Assembly (NCBI GenBank): GCA_033980235.1
Contig: CM067066.1
Location: 31,691,180 to 31,755,179, forward strand
Direction of reading: 5' to 3'
Source of the DNA: Diadema setosum
Taxonomy: Eukaryota > Echinodermata > Echinoidea > Diadematoida > Diadematidae
Length of the DNA stretch: 64,000 nt
The notes beneath the pieces are model-generated. The model was not told where the DNA came from, did no database searches, and saw only the letters and a list, made by a program, of their open reading frames with translations. Positions 63,371-64,000 of the stretch are shown in pieces (position 1 is the stretch's first letter; every line of letters begins with the position of its first letter). The translations under genes were made by a program, and so were the position numbers.

Positions 63371-64000
63371 CATTGCTGATTTTAGCCTGTTTCAAAAGAC
63401 AAATAAATTCAATATGATAAAAAAAATAAAAACGTCCAGCGGAATCTTTACCTTAAATATGCACAACATGGATATGGGTTGAGTTGGATTTATCTCTTAA
63501 TACGAAAATCTCCCTTATGTGGGAGGGGACAGTACCACCGCACACATCCATGAATATATATCTTTTTGTTCCTTTCTAATGAGAAAAAAATCTAATATTT
63601 CACCAATACGGTGCATCAGATGTCTGAATATCAAGTCTGAAAATGCAAAAATGGGGGGGGGGGGGGAGGGGGTGGGGGGTGATCCCCCTTCCATACCCTC
63701 CCGTTGCCTGTTTCTCTGAATACCACTTTATATTTTTCTTACTCTTTGATGGAAACAATTCAATATTTTACCAAATGTGTGCACTACCATGTTTCATCTT
63801 CAAGTCTTAAAGGAACTAGAGATTGTAATTTGTCAGTCCTGATAAATTAAGGTGATCCGATTTTTTCGAGTCCTGGTCGCAATATGCATGACCATACAGG
63901 TGTCATCTGTGTTTAGAGACATTGGCCGTGTGATGTTTGGATTTTCATTTAGAAAAGGGAGTCATATCTGCCATCTTTGGTACCAAATTCCGTATACACT
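63371..64000. other. Unique AT-rich sequence beyond the tandem array
   Basis: Apart from the G-rich tract, no structure recognised. No sixth copy of the array core is visible. Confidence 0.55.
63653..63679 (+). repeat. G-rich tract
   Basis: G14-A-G5-T-G6, followed by gatccccc, just beyond the tandem array that ends near 63370. Confidence 0.9.

Overview
This window reads as animal nuclear DNA, probably from a marine invertebrate. An echinoderm such as a sea urchin is my best guess, based on the general look of the repeats and not on any search. It is AT-rich, has no operons or long reading frames, and is crowded with microsatellites ((TA)n, (GT)n, (GA)n, (GACA)n), poly-G/poly-C runs, a tRNA-derived SINE, decayed LINE fragments and palindromic MITE-like elements. 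Coding sequence is very sparse, so most of the window is best described as intronic or intergenic.

The one coding segment I can defend well is a 187-bp internal exon on the minus strand (11264-11450) with canonical splice sites. It carries a W-S-x-P-Y-F-D-C-G-G-G ... W-M-M-T-Y-x-V-P-F-x-G block that resembles the extracellular Cache-type region of GPR158 / Drosophila CG31760-like orphan class C receptors. A 572-bp TA-flanked palindromic element (10673-11244) lies about 17 bp inside the intron after it. A minisatellite folded into an inverted repeat (11820-12120) lies upstream of it. Weaker exon candidates are 7432-7568 (minus) and 36994-37033, 44517-44577, 57935-58027 and 58859-58986 (plus). 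They rest on splice-like borders plus an open frame only, and could be chance.

Mobile-element remains: a tRNA-derived SINE (3557-3761, minus) whose tail runs into a 140-bp (TAA)n array; a LINE 3' end with an A tail (20829-21160, plus); a possible second LINE 3' end (48495-48600, plus); a non-LTR reverse transcriptase relic with a mutated YADD box (59330-60240, minus); two palindromic MITEs (10673-11244 and 25499-26191); a foldback element with a perfect 36-bp palindrome (41539-41957); and a small inverted pair (1998-2136).

From 62600 to 63370 there is a decaying tandem array of five units of roughly 157-183 bp. Each is centred on a block with ATGGCG / CGCCAT cores on opposite strands that resemble YY1 sites. 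Several short CpG-dense islands (notably 21390-21560 and 46735-47460) stand out from the AT-rich background and are the best places to look for regulatory elements. I did not find a multi-gene system.
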